Positions 1 to 6,034 of a stretch of DNA of 10,023 bases are shown here, in pieces. The position numbers and the translations under genes are program-made. Under the pieces are notes generated by a model that was given only the letters and a program-made list of their open reading frames with translations, was not told the DNA's origin and ran no database searches. Within the stretch, counting starts at the first letter, position 1. Each line of letters starts with the position of its first letter. Origin of the DNA: an uncultured Collinsella sp. (GTDB lineage: Bacteria > Actinomycetota > Coriobacteriia > Coriobacteriales > Coriobacteriaceae); contig CABUBS010000073.1 of assembly GCA_902489855.1 (NCBI GenBank), forward strand, positions 1 through 10,023. Reading direction: 5' to 3'.

Positions 1-395
1 AAAACGGCGGCGAGTCTCGGTTCCGAGCGTTCTTTATTGCGTACGGCTTTCCGGTTCCGGGGCTGCAGGTGGAGTTTCGCGATCCGCTCGATTCGAGCCA
101 GGTGTTTCGGGTTGATTATTTCTGGAGGCTCGAGGATGGGACATGTGTCATCGGCGAGCTCGACGGGAAGGGAAAGTATACCTTGCAGAACGGTGAGCGT
201 CGGGAGTCGGTCGACCCATTCGTGGCAGAACGTCAGCGAGAGTCTCATCTGACGATGCTCGGGCACAAGGTGCTTCGGTTTACGTTTAACGAACTCAAAG
301 ACCCGGGGAAGCTGGTCGAGAAAATGAGGCTGGCGGGTATTCCTCGGCAGGCTGAATTGGCTGAGGAGTGGAGACGTCAGTGGTATGGGCGCTGA
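1..395 (+). CDS. PD-(D/E)XK nuclease-like protein, 3' part only
   Basis: The gene runs in from the left edge, so its start and N-terminal domain are missing. The reading frame is open from base 3 to the TGA at 393-395. The visible part opens with a GESRFR segment and a GFPVPGLQ segment. Next comes RVDYFW, with its Asp at 114-116, and then GELDGKGKY, whose Glu, Asp and Lys codons fall between 156 and 176. An Asp followed by a D-G-K triplet on the next strand fits the PD-(D/E)XK fold of restriction-like and Vsr/DUF559-like nucleases. It also resembles the C-terminal part of AbiEi-like actinobacterial proteins, which have an N-terminal winged-helix region that would lie off the window. An internal GTG at 69 is not the likely start, because conserved-looking sequence continues upstream of it. 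Substrate and partner are unknown. Tandem palindromic repeats begin 6 nt after the stop codon. Family assignment is by motif reading only. Confidence 0.7.
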   Translation, partial: NGGESRFRAFFIAYGFPVPGLQVEFRDPLDSSQVFRVDYFWRLEDGTCVIGELDGKGKYTLQNGERRESVDPFVAERQRESHLTMLGHKVLRFTFNELKDPGKLVEKMRLAGIPRQAELAEEWRRQWYGR

Positions 396-400
396 GAGGT

Positions 401-463
401 TTTGTCTCAATCTGTAACGTTTAGAGGTTATTTGAGCTCGTAACTGTTACAGATCGAGACAAA
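401..463. repeat. Palindromic repeat family A, copy 1
   Basis: The left arm at 401-418 and the right arm at 446-463 are inverted repeats of 18 nt with a single mismatch (a G-T wobble in RNA), around a 27-nt centre. The right arm reads GTTACAGATCGAGACAAA. The repeat begins 6 nt after the stop codon of the nuclease-like gene, and a second copy follows after 17 nt. The centre has a small internal GAG/CTC pairing. No T-tract follows on either strand. Confidence 0.85.
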
Positions 464-480
464 CCGGTGAAACGTCGACC

Positions 481-545
481 GAATGTCTCGATCTGTAACA
501 TCAAGGGGCCCAATAACCCTGTACCTGTTACAGATCGAGACATTC
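481..545. repeat. Palindromic repeat family A, copy 2 (perfect)
   Basis: The arms at 481-500 and 526-545 are a perfect 20-nt inverted repeat (right arm TGTTACAGATCGAGACATTC) around a 25-nt centre. The centre can pair AGGG (504-507) with CCCT (517-520). A competing fold exists: bases 497-508 can pair with 545-555 with one bulge, enclosing the right arm. The copy lies between the nuclease-like gene and the amidohydrolase, about 145 nt before the latter's start. Confidence 0.88.
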
Positions 546-645
546 CCCTGATGTTGCTGGGGTGGGGCTGCAACGTATTCCGTCCCCCATATCCCCTCTT
601 CCCTCCGTTAACCGATATGCTCGACTTTAGGTCGCTGCATTAGGT

Positions 646-651
646 GATAAT
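646..651 (+). promoter_or_regulatory. Candidate -10 box for the amidohydrolase gene
   Basis: GATAAT matches five of six bases of the TATAAT consensus and lies 39 nt before the chosen start codon. The upstream TCGACT at 621-626 is a poor -35 candidate at a 19-nt spacing. The rest of the 546-645 gap shows nothing else that I recognise. Confidence 0.4.
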
Positions 652-690
652 GGACAAATGTTCATGTTAATCGTGAGGGAGGAGCTCGAT

Positions 691-2061
691 ATGGCGTCTG
701 CCGATCGTTCTACGTTGTTTATCAATGCGACCATTCTGGATGGTTCGGAGCATATGGAGCCGCAACCCGATATGGCCGTGGCCGTTGAGCGCGGTGTCAT
801 CACATGGATGGGGCCGAGTGCTGTGGCGCAGGCGCCCGCGGGTGCCGAGGTTATCGACCTGGGTGGTGCGTATCTCATGCCCGGTCTCATCAATATGCAC
901 GTGCACCTGTGCGGCTCGGGCAAGCCTGTCTCGGCCGGCGATGCGGGCGCGCTGATGAAGAAGCTCGATAATCCCGTGGGCCGCACCATCGTCCGCCGCA
1001 TCCTCAAAGGCAGTGCCCAGCAGCAGCTAGCAAGCGGCGTGACCACGGTGCGCGGCGCGGGCGACCCGCTGTTTGCCGATCTGGCCGTGCGCGATGCTAT
1101 CGATGCCGGCAAGTATCAGGGTCCTCGCCTGGTGGCGCCGGGAACGGGCATCACGGTGCCGGGCGGCCATGGTGCGGGCCTGTTCGCCCAGGTGGCCAAC
1201 AGTCCCGCCGAGGCAGCCGAACAGGTGCGCGACCTGTATGCGCGTGGTGCCGACGTCATTAAGCTGTTCGTGACGGGCGGCGTGTTCGATGCGACCGAGG
1301 TGGGCGAGCCGGGCGTGCTGCGTATGCCAGTGGAGGTTGCCGCGGCGGCATGCAAGGCGGCGCACGATATGGGCCTTCCGGTTATGGCCCATGTCGAGAG
1401 TACCGAGGGCGTGAAGGCCGCGCTTGAGGCCGGCGTTGACACGATTGAGCACGGCGCTCCGTTGACACCCGAAATCTTGGAGCTGTACCGTGGCGCCGCG
1501 GGCACGCAGCTCGAGGGGCGTGCTCCGAGTGTGACCTGCACTATCAGCCCGGCGCTGCCGTTTGTATTGCTCGACCCGGAAAAGACCCATTCTACCGATA
1601 CGCAAAAGAAGAACGGCGACATCGTGTGCTCGGGCATCATCGAGAGCGCCCGTGCCGCACTGGAAGCTGGCGTTAAGGTGGGCCTTGGCACGGACTCAAG
1701 CTGCCCGTTCGTGACGCAGTATGACATGTGGCGCGAGGTCGCCTATTTTGCCAAGTATGTCGACGTGAGCAACGCCTTCGCACTGCATACAGCCACGCAG
1801 GTTAATGCCGAGCTGCTGGGGCTGGGCGGCGATACTGGCGCGATCGAGTGCGGCAAGGCTGCCGATATCTTGGTAACGCGCGAGAATCCTCTCGATAATC
1901 TGTGCGCTCTGCGTGAGCCGATACATGTGATGTGTCGCGGTGATCTGGTACGCAAGCTCAAGGTGAAGCGTATTCCCGAGGTGGACGCCGAGCTCGACGC
2001 GATTATGGCCATGCCGGCTGAGGCGCTGGCCGAGGAGCTTGCCCGCGACGGCGTGGCGTAA
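691..2061 (+). CDS. Amidohydrolase (Xaa-Pro dipeptidase / imidazolonepropionase-like)
   Basis: This encodes a 456-residue metal-dependent hydrolase of the amidohydrolase superfamily, predicted cytosolic with no signal peptide. The start at 691 is chosen because AGGGAGGAG (676-684) sits 6 nt upstream; an in-frame ATG at 658 has no ribosome binding site. An N-terminal beta-sandwich region leads into MPGLINMHVHL, with the metal-binding H70 and H72. The other expected ligands follow in order: K191 in VIKLFVTGG (the lysine usually carboxylated to bridge two metals), H234 in MAHVES, H254 in TIEHGAP, and D335 in GLGTDSS. The C-terminal GxxADILV segment near 390 closes the sandwich. Characterised relatives with this binuclear pattern cleave Xaa-Pro or Xaa-Arg dipeptides or N-acyl amino acids, but the substrate cannot be read from sequence. 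It appears monocistronic, with its own candidate promoter and a strong terminator. Confidence 0.9.
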   Translation: MASADRSTLFINATILDGSEHMEPQPDMAVAVERGVITWMGPSAVAQAPAGAEVIDLGGAYLMPGLINMHVHLCGSGKPVSAGDAGALMKKLDNPVGRTIVRRILKGSAQQQLASGVTTVRGAGDPLFADLAVRDAIDAGKYQGPRLVAPGTGITVPGGHGAGLFAQVANSPAEAAEQVRDLYARGADVIKLFVTGGVFDATEVGEPGVLRMPVEVAAAACKAAHDMGLPVMAHVESTEGVKAALEAGVDTIEHGAPLTPEILELYRGAAGTQLEGRAPSVTCTISPALPFVLLDPEKTHSTDTQKKNGDIVCSGIIESARAALEAGVKVGLGTDSSCPFVTQYDMWREVAYFAKYVDVSNAFALHTATQVNAELLGLGGDTGAIECGKAADILVTRENPLDNLCALREPIHVMCRGDLVRKLKVKRIPEVDAELDAIMAMPAEALAEELARDGVA

Positions 2062-2112
2062 GCGCGCGATATGGCGATGCGAAAAAGGGACAATCCTTTT
2101 GTCATAATCAGA

Positions 2113-2147
2113 AAAAGCCGAGGTCCCGGTGCGAGGCCTCGGCTTTT
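2113..2147. terminator. Bidirectional Rho-independent terminator
   Basis: AAAAGCCGAGG (2113-2123) and CCTCGGCTTTT (2137-2147) form a perfect 11-bp stem with a 13-nt loop, flanked by A-rich and T-rich ends so that it works on both strands. It lies between the convergent amidohydrolase (stop at 2061) and zinc-ribbon membrane protein (stop at 2169). A smaller AAAAGG/CCTTTT hairpin (2083-2088, 2095-2100) just before it may add to termination on the + strand. Confidence 0.9.
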
Positions 2148-2168
2148 ATTTGTCCTATGGTGTAGCGG

Positions 2169-2642
2169 CTATGAGCGCGTCTCCATCTTGGCGTGGCACT
2201 TGGGGCAGGTGACGCGAATCTTGCCCTTGCCCTTGGGGACGGAGAGCATCTGGCCGCAGTTGGGGCACTTGAGGTATGCCGTGGTCTTGCGACCCTTCCA
2301 CATCTTCTTGGCTGTGCGCTTGGCGCGCTCAAAGTCTTCCTTGCTCGTTCCGGCTGCGCGTGAGGTGCTGGCCGCTGCGGCGCCGGCGCCCAAGCTGGCG
2401 ACAAACTTGCCCAAGCCGGGAACATTGGCGGTCGCGGCGACAAAGGCCTCGTTCTCCTTGTGACGTGCGTCGATATTTTTGGACAGGCCGCGCAGCACGC
2501 CAATCACGATTACGGCGATGGCAATCCAGCTGAGCCACTGGATGCGGGCTATCGATCCGATCATGGCGATGATAATGCCTGCGAAGCCCATCACGATGGT
2601 GAGTTCGTCAGCGCCATTGCGGCCCTTCATAAAGTCATTCAT
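2169..2642 (-). CDS. Two-pass membrane protein with C-terminal zinc ribbon
   Basis: A 157-residue protein of unknown function. Two hydrophobic helices (about residues 14-31 and 35-52) are separated by a very short turn, so both ends should face the same side, probably the cytosol. An Ala- and Ser-rich linker (about 80-100) and a Lys/Arg-rich stretch (105-119) follow. The C-terminus is a compact zinc ribbon with C126-x2-C129 and C146-x2-C149. Zinc ribbons of this kind bind nucleic acid or protein partners; nothing here says which. The start is supported by an AAAGG motif about 9 nt upstream on the minus strand; a second in-frame ATG lies four codons in. It converges on the amidohydrolase and shares its terminator. 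A hairpin repeat separates it from csoR upstream, so it is probably not part of the copper operon. Confidence 0.8.
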   Translation of the reverse strand: MNDFMKGRNGADELTIVMGFAGIIIAMIGSIARIQWLSWIAIAVIVIGVLRGLSKNIDARHKENEAFVAATANVPGLGKFVASLGAGAAAASTSRAAGTSKEDFERAKRTAKKMWKGRKTTAYLKCPNCGQMLSVPKGKGKIRVTCPKCHAKMETRS

Positions 2643-2696
2643 GCAAATTGCCTTTCATTCGATATGCCGCACGCCTTTATACCCGATTTAGAGCAA

Positions 2697-2744
2697 GGGG
2701 GACAGGTTAATCTGCACCAATGTGGTGCAAACGTACCTGTCCCC
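2697..2744. repeat. GGGGACAGGT hairpin element (REP-like)
   Basis: GGGGACAGGT (2698-2707) and ACCTGTCCCC (2735-2744) form a perfect 10-bp outer stem. Inside it TGCACC (2713-2718) pairs with GGTGCA (2724-2729), so the whole element folds as a two-stage hairpin. It begins 10 nt past the csoR stop codon and lies before the zinc-ribbon gene. No T-tract follows on the minus strand, so it is not a standard Rho-independent terminator. I associate hairpins with GGGGACAGG ends with dispersed REP-like repeats of Coriobacteriia and other bacteria; that is from memory. Confidence 0.75.
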
Positions 2745-2754
2745 AATGCCCCAA

Positions 2755-3027
2755 TTACTTGGAGAGTTTGTCGACGACGCGTTCGATTTCGGCGAGTTTG
2801 GCGGCTTTGAGGTCTTCGTCGCCCGATTCGATTGCCGAAGTCACGCAGCCCTCGATATGCGCCTTGAGCACGTCGGCGTTAATGCGCGCGAGGAGCGCCT
2901 GTGTTGCCATGAGCTGCGTGGAGATGTCGACGCAATAGCGGTCCTCATCGACCATCCGCAAGATGCCGTCGATCTGGCCGCGTGCCGTTTTGAGCATGCG
3001 GGTCACCGATTTGTGGTCTGCCATCAT
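2755..3027 (-). CDS. csoR: CsoR-family copper-sensing transcriptional repressor
   Basis: A 90-residue all-helical regulator of the CsoR/RcnR (DUF156) family. The copper-sensing triad is intact: C32 in RYCVDIS, then H57 and C61 in AHIEGC. This matches the Cys-His-Cys spacing of CsoR and not the His-rich pattern of RcnR. Basic residues in the first helix (MLKTARGQIDGI) serve in operator binding. In this family the apo form represses, and Cu(I) binding releases DNA. The gene is the last of a copA-copZ-csoR minus-strand operon, 44 nt after the CopZ stop. An operator of the expected sequence lies in the copA promoter, so the gene is likely autoregulated. GAGGA stands 6 nt before the first of two adjacent ATG codons; either could start the protein. 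Confidence 0.93.
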   Translation of the reverse strand: MMADHKSVTRMLKTARGQIDGILRMVDEDRYCVDISTQLMATQALLARINADVLKAHIEGCVTSAIESGDEDLKAAKLAEIERVVDKLSK

Positions 3028-3071
3028 GGCGGGTCCTCGTTTCTGGTCGGGGGAGGGGTGCGTTCAGGTCG

Positions 3072-3293
3072 CTACGCGGCGGTCACAGACAGGGCGTGGA
3101 ATTTCTCGCCCGCGGCCTCGACAGCGGCGGCGAGTTGCTCGGCGGTTACGGTGTCGGCGCACTCAACCTGGACGGTCTGGGTCTCGTGATCGGCGTCGGC
3201 GTCGGTCACGCCGGCCACGTTGAGCAGCGCCGTCTCGACGGTGGCATCGCAGTGGCCGCACATAAGGCCGGAAGTCTTGATCGTGTAACGCAT
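3072..3293 (-). CDS. copZ: CopZ-like copper chaperone (HMA domain)
   Basis: A 73-residue protein made of a single heavy-metal-associated domain with a ferredoxin-like fold. The metal site is GLMCGHC, with Cys12 and Cys15 binding Cu(I). Proteins of this kind carry Cu(I) in the cytosol and hand it to the CopA ATPase or to the CsoR sensor. The start is the ATG at 3291-3293, with AGAGAGG about 7 nt upstream on the minus strand. The frame stays open upstream to 3404, but that part reads through the inter-gene hairpin and does not resemble an HMA domain. It lies between copA (147-nt gap) and csoR (44-nt gap), all on the same strand, so cotranscription is likely. The Met before the first Cys and the His between the two are compatible with Cu(I) chemistry. 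Confidence 0.9.
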   Translation of the reverse strand: MRYTIKTSGLMCGHCDATVETALLNVAGVTDADADHETQTVQVECADTVTAEQLAAAVEAAGEKFHALSVTAA

Positions 3294-3322
3294 GGGTATT
3301 CCTCTCTGTTGTGTCGGCTTTC

Positions 3323-3408
3323 CCAGGCACCCGACCTTGACCTTCAAGCCGTCGCTCGCGTACCAAAGTACGCGTCGCTCCTCTTTCAGGTCAATCTCGG
3401 GCACCTGG
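3323..3408. repeat. Long imperfect palindrome between copA and copZ
   Basis: Two 41-nt arms (3323-3363 and 3368-3408) surround a 4-nt loop. I count 28 of 41 positions complementary: a tight tip GTACGCG/CGCGTAC, runs of seven and five pairs, and a closing CCAGG/CCTGG. Mismatches fall mostly in pairs, as internal loops would. The element fills most of the 147-nt gap between copA and copZ. No T-tract follows on the minus strand, so it looks like an RNA processing or stability hairpin, or a dispersed repeat, not a terminator. Confidence 0.75.
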
Positions 3409-3440
3409 AAAACCCGTTCTAAATGGACTTAATGGTTAGC

Positions 3441-5783
3441 CTATTTTGCCACTTTAGGCTTAAAGGATTTCAGACGCAGCGCATTGCTTACGACGCACAC
3501 GCTCGACAGGCTCATGGCCGCGGCGCCAAACATCGGCGAGAGTTGCCATCCCGTGAGCGGGAAGAACACGCCCGCGGCGAGCGGAATGCCGATGCCGTTG
3601 TAGAACAGTGCCCAGAACAGGTCCTGCTTGATGTTGCGGATCGTGGCGCGCGACAGCTCGATGGCCCGCGCAACATCCATGAGGTCGCTGCGCATGAGTA
3701 CCACGTCGGCGCCCTCCTTGGCGATGTCGGCGCCGGTGCCGATCGCAAGGCCCACGTCGGCGCGCGCCAGGGCGGGGGAGTCGTTGATGCCGTCGCCCAC
3801 CATGGCGACCTTGCTGCCCGCACCCTGCAGTTCGCGCACGTGGCGTTCCTTGTCGGCGGGGAGGACGTCGGCGATGACCTGTTCGCTGCTCAGTCCCACG
3901 CGGCGGGCGATGGCTTCGGCCGTCACGCGGTTGTCGCCGGTGAGCATACGCACATCGACGCCGAGCTTGCGCAATGCGGCGATGGCAGCAGCGCTCGTCT
4001 CTTTGACCTCGTCGGCCACGGCGATGGTGCCGACAAGCTCACCGTTCTTGGCAAAGAACAGCGGCGTCTTGCCTTCGGCAGCGAACTGCTCGGCAAGACC
4101 GGCGGGCACCTCCGCGCCCAGCCCGTTCATCAGGCGCACGTTGCCGGCTGCGATGACATTCTGCCCCTCGCGCGCCGTAACGCCTCGTCCAGGCACTGCG
4201 GCAAAGTCCTCGACCATGCGCGCCACGATTCCGCGCGCCTCGCACTCGGCCATAATCGCTTCGGCCAGCGGGTGCTCGCTCGAGCGCTCCAGCGCGGCGG
4301 CTAACTTGAGCAGCGCCTTTTCGCTCATGGCGGGCGAGCCGTCGGCGCGCGCGGCAACCACAATATCGGTCACGGCCGGCTTGCCGCGGGTGACCGTGCC
4401 GGTCTTGTCGAGCACCACGGTGCCCACGCTGCGTAGGTTTTCCAGCGCCTCGGCGCTTTTGAACAGGATGCCCATTTCGGCGCCCTTGCCGGTGCCCACC
4501 ATGATGGCGACGGGCGTGGCCAGGCCGAGTGCGCACGGACAGCTGATCACCAACACCGCCACGGCTGAGGTGAGCGCCTCGTTCACGCTGCCGGTCAGTG
4601 CCATCCACACCGCAAAGGTCACGGCCGAGATTACGAACACCACGGGCACAAACACGCCGGCGACCTTATCGGCCATGCGGGCGATGGGCGCCTTGGTGGC
4701 GTTGGCGTCCTCGACGAGCTGGATGATCTTGGCAAGCGACGTGTCGGCGCCCACGCGCGTGGCGCGGAAGGTAAACGATCCGGTGCGGTTGACCGTGGCG
4801 GCGTTGACGGTGTCGCCGGCGGTCTTTTCCACGGGGATGGACTCGCCGGTGAGCGCACTCTCGTCCACGGCCGACGCGCCCTCGAGTACTACGCCGTCGA
4901 CAGGGATAGACTCGCCGGGGCGCACACGCAGGACATGGCCGGGAAGGATGGCGTCGACGTCGACGGTGGACTCGGTGCCGTCCTCGGCCACGACGGTCGC
5001 GGTCTTGGGCGCCAGGTCGATCAGCGCTTCGATGGCGCCGCCGGTTTTGGATTTGCTGCGCGTCTCGAGGTATTTGCCCACGGTGACGAGCGACAGGATT
5101 GTGCCCGCACTCTCAAAATACAGATTGTCCATGCCCGTCATCATGGCCTCGTGGACCTGCCCGGCGGCCAGTTGGTCGGCCATGATAAACATGGCGTAGA
5201 GCGACCAGGCGATAGACGCGGTGGCGCCGACGGCGATGAGGGCGTCCATGGTGGGCGCGCCATGCGCGAGCGATTTAAAGCCGTTGATGAAGTATGCGTC
5301 GTTGACATAGACGATGGGGATGAGCAGGACGAGCTCAGTGAGGGCGAGCGTCATGCTGTGGGTATGGTCGGTGAAGACGCCGGGCAGCGGCCAGCCAAGC
5401 ATGTGCCCCATGCCTATGTAGAACAGCGGGATGAGGAAGATGATCGAGATGATGAGGCGGGTGCGCATGGCGGAGGCGGCGGCCTCCAGCTTTTTGGTGG
5501 GCGACTCCATATGGGCGGCGCCGGACCTGGCTTGCGTGCTGCCGTTTGAGCCGTCGGCGCCGGTGCCCGTGCTGACGGGCGAGGCCGAGTAGCCAGCGCG
5601 ATCGACGGCGGTGCAGATGTCGTCGGGGGTGACCTGCGCGGGGTCATAGTCCACCAGCATGGAGCCGGCGAGCAGATTGACCGCGACGCTCTCGACGCCG
5701 TCGAGCTTGCTGACGGCACGGTCCACGTGCGCTTGGCACGCGGCGCACGTCATGCCGCCCACGTCAAACTTATCGTGAGCCAT
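3441..5783 (-). CDS. copA: Copper-exporting P1B-type ATPase CopA
   Basis: A 780-residue membrane pump that uses ATP to move Cu(I) out of the cytosol. In order: one N-terminal HMA domain with GMTCAAC (C13, C16); a linker of about 30 residues rich in Ser and Gly; eight predicted membrane helices in the usual P1B layout, starting near residue 108; the actuator TGES motif (312-315); the transport-site CPC (415-417); the phosphorylation motif DKTGT with D459; the P1B marker HP (504-505); TGDN (615-618); GDGIND (663-668); and, in the last two helices, Y728-N729 and the MSxSS motif from 758. CPC with YN and MxxSS is the Cu(I) subgroup signature. Length is normal for a one-HMA CopA. AAAGGAG stands just before the ATG. 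It is first in the copA-copZ-csoR operon, downstream of a CsoR-type operator. Confidence 0.95.
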   Translation of the reverse strand: MAHDKFDVGGMTCAACQAHVDRAVSKLDGVESVAVNLLAGSMLVDYDPAQVTPDDICTAVDRAGYSASPVSTGTGADGSNGSTQARSGAAHMESPTKKLEAAASAMRTRLIISIIFLIPLFYIGMGHMLGWPLPGVFTDHTHSMTLALTELVLLIPIVYVNDAYFINGFKSLAHGAPTMDALIAVGATASIAWSLYAMFIMADQLAAGQVHEAMMTGMDNLYFESAGTILSLVTVGKYLETRSKSKTGGAIEALIDLAPKTATVVAEDGTESTVDVDAILPGHVLRVRPGESIPVDGVVLEGASAVDESALTGESIPVEKTAGDTVNAATVNRTGSFTFRATRVGADTSLAKIIQLVEDANATKAPIARMADKVAGVFVPVVFVISAVTFAVWMALTGSVNEALTSAVAVLVISCPCALGLATPVAIMVGTGKGAEMGILFKSAEALENLRSVGTVVLDKTGTVTRGKPAVTDIVVAARADGSPAMSEKALLKLAAALERSSEHPLAEAIMAECEARGIVARMVEDFAAVPGRGVTAREGQNVIAAGNVRLMNGLGAEVPAGLAEQFAAEGKTPLFFAKNGELVGTIAVADEVKETSAAAIAALRKLGVDVRMLTGDNRVTAEAIARRVGLSSEQVIADVLPADKERHVRELQGAGSKVAMVGDGINDSPALARADVGLAIGTGADIAKEGADVVLMRSDLMDVARAIELSRATIRNIKQDLFWALFYNGIGIPLAAGVFFPLTGWQLSPMFGAAAMSLSSVCVVSNALRLKSFKPKVAK

Positions 5784-5830
5784 GGCTTCTCCTTTCTGTG
5801 ACGTAGTGTTGGAATTGTTAACCTGCCGAT

Positions 5831-5861
5831 ACTATACACCCATACCCCCTGGGGGTGTCCA
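5831..5861 (-). promoter_or_regulatory. Promoter of the copper operon
   Basis: On the minus strand TATAGT (5836-5831) is a good -10 box, and TGGACA (5861-5856) resembles a -35 box, with a 19-nt spacer. The spacer is long, and it holds most of the CsoR-type palindrome. Transcription would begin near 5824, giving a short leader of about 40 nt before copA. Confidence 0.65.
5842..5858. promoter_or_regulatory. CsoR operator
   Basis: ATACCCCCTGGGGGTGT is a near-perfect palindrome centred on the T at 5850. It matches the known CsoR box pattern (TA-rich ends with opposed C and G runs). It overlaps the -35/-10 spacer of the copA promoter, so bound CsoR would block RNA polymerase. The CsoR made by this operon is the obvious ligand. 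Confidence 0.85.
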
Positions 5862-5931
5862 GTACAGAAAGAAATGTATGACATTTCGTTACAGATGAGG
5901 GTGGTTGGTTGGCCGATGGACCGTCTCAACC

Positions 5932-5996
5932 AATCATCTCAACCTGTAACATCTAGCAGGGAAAATGATCTCTAACTGTTACAGATCGAGACAATT
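5932..5996. repeat. Palindromic repeat family A, copy 3 (compound)
   Basis: The right arm at 5977-5996 (TGTTACAGATCGAGACAATT) is a full match to the family. The left arm at 5932-5951 pairs with it at 16 of 20 positions around a 25-nt centre. An extra half-arm, GTTACAGATGAG, lies upstream at 5888-5899 and can pair with the same left arm. The copy sits 38 nt beyond the kinase stop codon and about 70 nt upstream of the copA promoter. The rest of the 5784-6034 gap holds only that promoter and its operator. Confidence 0.8.
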
Positions 5997-6034
5997 GCCG
6001 GGGTGGGGTCCCGTCGCGGCAAGACGCCCGCCGC

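Noticed and set aside
401..463. Family A palindromes as Rho-independent terminators
   Set aside because: The loop is 25-27 nt, no T-tract follows, and copy 4 lies upstream of two divergent genes.
401..545. Tandem palindromes as the edge of a CRISPR array
   Set aside because: There are only two adjacent units, the arms are inverted and not direct repeats, and the distant copies are isolated.
658..690. Upstream ATG for the amidohydrolase
   Set aside because: No ribosome binding site precedes it, and the strong AGGGAGGAG at 676-684 serves the ATG at 691.
3628..5199. Long + strand open frame opposite copA
   Set aside because: It is the antisense of a highly conserved ATPase in GC-rich DNA; its translation is Ser/Ala/Thr-rich and without any domain.
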